This document shows positions 29,501 to 35,500 of a stretch of 64,000 bases of DNA, one piece after another; positions within the stretch are counted from its first letter, which is position 1; each line of letters starts with the position of its first letter. Location: the NCBI GenBank assembly GCA_963402885.1, contig OY727095.1, positions 10,793,001 through 10,857,000 of the forward strand, read 5' to 3'. A model generated the notes under the pieces. That model ran no database searches. It was given only the letters and a program-made list of their open reading frames with translations, and was not told the origin of the DNA. Origin of the DNA: Antedon bifida (taxonomy: Eukaryota; Echinodermata; Crinoidea; Comatulida; Antedonidae). A program made the translations under genes and the position numbers.

Positions 29501-32500
29501 CATGCATTACAACATTCACACCCTATCACCTGTTCTGTTTCAGGCTCGCTTTGGCGTTATGTCCGAGCCAGCATGTCGGTGGCAGTGTACCTGCCGCCAC
29601 TGTGTGACCCCCGTGACGGCCACCTTTTGGTCGACGGTGCATATTGTAATAATCTGCCAGGTGAGGACTAATTTGCATAAGATACCAAGTGTTTTATTTA
29701 TGCTAATCAACCGTTATGTTTGCAGGCTCCCTCTGGAGGTATGTCCGGGCCAGTATGTCGCTATCTGGCTACTTGCCACCGTTATGTGACCCAAAAGACG
29801 GTCATCTGCTTTTGGACGGAGGTTATGTGAATAATCTACCAGGTGAGGTCAATTGATCGCTTCCTGTCACCAGGTCGTACATCTTCGCCTCAATTTCATT
29901 GGTGCAATTGTATAAGCATGTTTTGCAGCACTAATTTTAGTCTCTTTGTTATAATATAAATGTGGGTATTGTATTGTTGATTTCTCCTCTCTATTGTAGC
30001 CAAGCTTACATTCTTTGCTATTCCTGCATATCCTCAATCCTATCTCTCTATTTACTTTTTATGTTTGCTTTTAAATTCACTACTCTACCTTTTTGCACTG
30101 TTGTGTGTGGACAATCATAATGTATTTCTAATCCATCATGTCACCTAAACTGGTTTCTATCTTAGAGATCAGACTGTCATACAAAAGTTCAAATTTGGAA
30201 TTTAGTTTCTACCCCATCCCATAGTTTGTGTTCCAATAGAAACTTCATGACAGTAACAAAAACATTTGTCTACAATTCAAATTTATATTCTGTTTAAGTA
30301 AATTGACTAAATAAAAAATATGTCTAAAAAATTTTCCCCAAGCTGGATTTTTGTCGATTTTGGATATGTTATTCTCCATAAAATTCCAATGATGTAAAAA
30401 TTTACTTTGTACCATTTTTTTCCCGGTTCAACCTTTCAACTACCAGACTATTCTTGTTAAGCATGCTTTTATTCCATTAAAATACTGCTACATGATTTGA
30501 AATGAATAATTAATTTGTTTCATTTACAATCTGCATGATGACCATCAGATGATCATTTCCATATGTAGAAATACTATAGTTTACGACTTTTCAATGTTCA
30601 TTATAGCATATTTCCATGAGACTACAAAAGCTAAACATATATATAAAGTCAATGGTTAATAAAAACCATGCTGTAGCAATTCACAGGCAATTATGCTGTT
30701 TTATTTACATTCTAGGTGCTATTCAATTGCCTACTTGGTTAATATTCCAATTGGACAATTTATTTGTACATGTTACACTAATTTCCCTGCATACACAGTA
30801 TTTAAATACAGTCATGCTCTTGTGGGGAAAATGTGCTTATATTTGATAATAATTGTATTTAAAGGGTTTTTATTTATTTCTTTTATTTAGTTTATTTATC
30901 TATTTTTTATTTGGACGCTATTGGCTCTGTTAAATGTTTTTTACATCGACTAAAATAATAAGAATAACAATTTATTTTATTTGTTTTATTTAGTTTATCT
31001 ATTTTTTAAAATTTTTTTTTTATTTATTACTACAGTAATTTTTTTGCTTTGACACTATTGGCTCTGTTAAATGTTTTTTACATCGACTAAAATAATAAGA
31101 ATAACAATTTTTTTAATTTGTTTTATTTAGTTTATTTATCTTCTTTTTTTTTAAATTTATTGTATTTATTACCACGGTAATTTTTTTGCTTGGACACTAT
31201 TGGCTCTGGTAAATGTTTTTTTACATTGACTAAAATATTTAAACATTTAAAAAAACTAGTTAATACTGCAGTATCTGTCTTTGCATTTATTAAAACTTTC
31301 TTTTTTTTTGTCTCAGCTGACATTATGAAGGCGATGGGTGCACAGACTGTGATTGCCGTAGATGTCGGCAGTGTAGATGAGACCAATCTCACCAATTACG
31401 GAGATGAACTATCTGGTTGGTGGCTCCTCTGGAAACGTTGGAATCCTTGGTCAGAGGCAATTAAAGTAAGACACTCTAAAATACCACCAAGGTTTTGGTT
31501 AATAATATCATTTTGAGCAGGGTTTTCGTGAACATATTGTGGTAACATTTGCTGTAGATTTGACTTCCATTGGCTCACATAAACCACCCACATATCCATG
31601 TACATGGAGGATGCATATTTTAAGCTAATATAAAATAACAAAATAATGAATATTGACAATAATAAAAAGCAATGAACAAAAAAACTTATAAATATAATTT
31701 AGTGCCCTGAGTTGAAGCTACCAATAAATGCTTTTTATTTATTTCATTTTCTCGTTTTAGGTCCCTGACATGAGTGACATCCAAAGCAGACTAGCTTATG
31801 TATCATGTATGAAACAGAAAGAAGAACTTATGAAGAATGATATGTGTGAATATATAAGACCTCCAATAGATAGGTAAAAATATAATGTACTAGTTAAATA
31901 GATGTACACCTCATTGTGCTCATTTCTAACATACTTTTATGTACGGTTGTGTGGCACAATGTCTTAAGCTCTGTCTACACTCTCAAATTTTATATGACAA
32001 AAAAATGTGATGATGTCATATCACTACCATATTTGGGTATATCACTACCATATTTGGGCACATCACAACTAGTTTTATAGTGTAGGGTCAAACACCCAAC
32101 CTTGTATAGTACTTTTTTGCTTCCGAAATCATTATATACTCCATTTGTGTTTCACTGATCTATAAAATTATTTTCTTGTCAGTGCTTATTATAGCTACAA
32201 CCATTATCATTATTTTTTTTGTGTTGTGCAAACAGTCACAGTCCTATCAAAATACAAATTCAATAATGAAAATAAGAAAGATTTTCTTTTCTATTATTAT
32301 AGCGTTATAGTTTATTATTTTTTGTATGTAAAGTCATTTTTAATATCGGACATAGAGATTTAAGTGTCCCTCAGTGATGCAAAAACCAGGCATTGAAATC
32401 ACTATAGTTTGTCTCATGACCAGGGTACAATTAAGAAGGCAGTTTCATATGAATCAAACAAGTGAAAATGTTTTATTTAACACTACAGCCCACTTCTATT

Positions 32501-35500
32501 GTTGTTTTTTTTCTCTTTTGTGGCGTAAAGACCACTTTTATTCACATTCATATTATCTTTCATGTCATTACATACAATCATAACATCCTTCATCAGTAAC
32601 ATTTTTGAATTCCGTATTACAGTACCTCCTTTTTTCATTAATTTTCTTATATTTTTCTATAATACACTTACAAAAGAAGTTTAAAAAGTTAAAACAAATA
32701 CGTTTGGTCTAAATAACCTTTTTGTTTCGAAACCTCGTTATAACATATTTACTTTCATTATACATGATCATTATTATCCATCTCATTTTAAAATATTTTA
32801 CACAGAAAGAACAATTTCCCCTTTATGAGTTTTTCATTTATTTTTTTTCATTTTAGAACCCTAATTATACAATTTATTTATATTACAACTATTGTTGTTA
32901 TTGATTTTCCACAAGTAATACATATCTTTATAAATTATTAAGTATTTTATAAATGTGGATGGTGGTCAAAATAATTCTAGAAGTAGACTTTAAGCAGAGA
33001 CCACCATTAACAAAATAGACAAAAAACATTACAATGAAATTACTGTAAAATAATTCAATAAATAGAAAAAAAAATAACAATAAAGTGGTTTACATATACC
33101 TTTATCTGTGGCTAAACATGTCATAATTCAGATGGGGGGAAATGGGTTCCAATAGAAGCAAAAGGAAGTAGAGAGAAAAAATAAATCAGAACAGAATGCT
33201 TACCTGACATAAACCGAGACCAGATGCTTTTTAATATTAAATTTAAAGGATGAAAAAGTTGGTTGAGATTTTAAAAATGTGTCTAAACTAAGCAAACTTA
33301 TATTCAGGAAAACTTTGTTGGGTCCCTTAATAGAGGTCCTACTGTTTTGCAATTTTTTGTTTTTTTTTTGCTTCAAATATTTTTATTTTGTTTCAGATTC
33401 AAGACCCTTCACTTCAATCGTTTTGAGGAGATCAAAGATGTAGGGTATCAGCATGCACAGACTGTGTTGTCTGGCTGGGGTAAGAGTGGACTCTTAGCTG
33501 AACTTACTGGCGAAGATTCTGTAGAGAAACGAGAAGTGGTTTCCAATAAGGTGTCCTGTTATTTTGATTTGATTTATTTATTTTTTACCGCATTTATTTT
33601 TTATGCATTTAGGTTAGGTAGTGTATATAAATGTTTTTTTATTTGATCTCTGTTTTGCAATTGTTGTTAAAAAGTGAAAATATTATTTTTTTTAATTTAA
33701 AAATTATTAAGCTAAAAACCTACAAAAAAGATTTTAAAAATGATCAAATTTCTTGATATTACTTCTTTCAATTGCTAAATTAATACATTTGTTTAATTGT
33801 TAAGGGCATGGTTTGATTATTTCTCATGTCTGGCCTGTGCATCTTTTGGACAAGTAGGGTTTACCCCAGAGTACTGTTCCATCTCGGCCCTGGTTGTGGA
33901 CAAATGAATGAGTACCGAAAGTATGGAGTCACATGTGTGACTACTCAAAATTAAGTTCTGCAGAGAAGATTATAATGATACTGATAGAATCATCATCATC
34001 ATCATAATAATAGTTATTTCAAAATAATGGTGGCGTCACCAAGAAAGCAAATGCTTGTGTCAGGGACACAGACAAAAGGAAACAAAACCATTATACTGGA
34101 TTTGTTATTTATCATTTGTATTCAAATTAAAACTAACCTATTTTGTTTTTTTTAATTAGATGCAGACAAAGCAGAAACAAATACCTACTCAATTCACAGA
34201 TCTTGCTGCCATGATTTCACGTCTTGAACCAGTACCAGCCAGACGAGTAATCTTTGAAGTCCCAACACCAGAACCAGGTGAGACTTCTTAAAGATATATT
34301 GTCCCCCTAAAAATTCTTTTTTTTTAAATTTTTTGTTGAATATGCCAATTTAATTTCACATAATAGTTATTCAAATGTTTCTTACGGGAGGTACCAAATG
34401 CACTAATTAGATAGGAAGAACAAACAGGCTTTTGAAAGTGCGGCCGTTAAGGGAGGTGGCCGCTTATGGGAGGTGGTCGCTCACGGAGATTCAACTGTAA
34501 ATAAAATATGGGGTTTTCATGAATAAAAATAATCACAGAAGAAAGTCCTTACGAATATGACTTTGTGAAATGGTAATTTGAAAATGCAAATAAGGCATGC
34601 CTGTTAATAATCTACAAATTAAAATTTTTATAAGATAGTATGAAAAATCTACAGAATATCTCAATTTTAGTTACCATAGTAACTGTTTTTATGCATAACT
34701 AAGGGAAATTAAATAATTATCCTATAATAATCAATTAATAATTACTACTGAATCCAACAATCACAGTAAAAACAATTAAAACCAATATTTAATATAAAAT
34801 GTGATATTTTACATGCTGACTTTAAATGAAATGGTATCAAAAACTTTTAAATTTAAAAATGGTAAAAATGCATTTCACATCAGGGCTTTAATATTTGTTA
34901 TGTAGAATTACATGAGTATACCATTGACTTTTGGTTTTGGGGAGGTAAGTGGTGATGGATGGGCATGTGGGATCTGCTTAGGTTGGCAAATAGAAGAAGT
35001 AAAAAAAAAAGAGGAGCTTCAAAATAAGAGAGGAGTAATCTGTTCACAACGATCTGATAATTTATTCAAATTTCAAGAGGATATAACCTAGAAAATGACA
35101 TTAAAAATATTGTTTTTTTTTCTCACAACACAACTCGCATTATATAAAACTTTAAGAATTGTTTTGAGTAATGGGTTTATAATCAGATAATCAAAGAAAA
35201 TAAAATGTTTTTACTAATATACCATGTTTTTTTTTTTATAAAAATGCCTATGTTTCTGGCAACACTGCTTGTAGATTTTTAAATTAAACCAGTATTTTAT
35301 TTTAGAAATCACTTATTAAACATTAGAACTACCTATTTGTAATAAATCAGCTTAAAAAATACACCACTTTGGGCATTATGGTGAAGTAAAGTTCATTATT
35401 ATTATTATTTTTGTAGGTTTGTATTACAACTGCAAAACGGCTTACACAAATTCTGATTTTATTAATCGTAATTTTTCATGTTTTTGAGGGACAATATATT

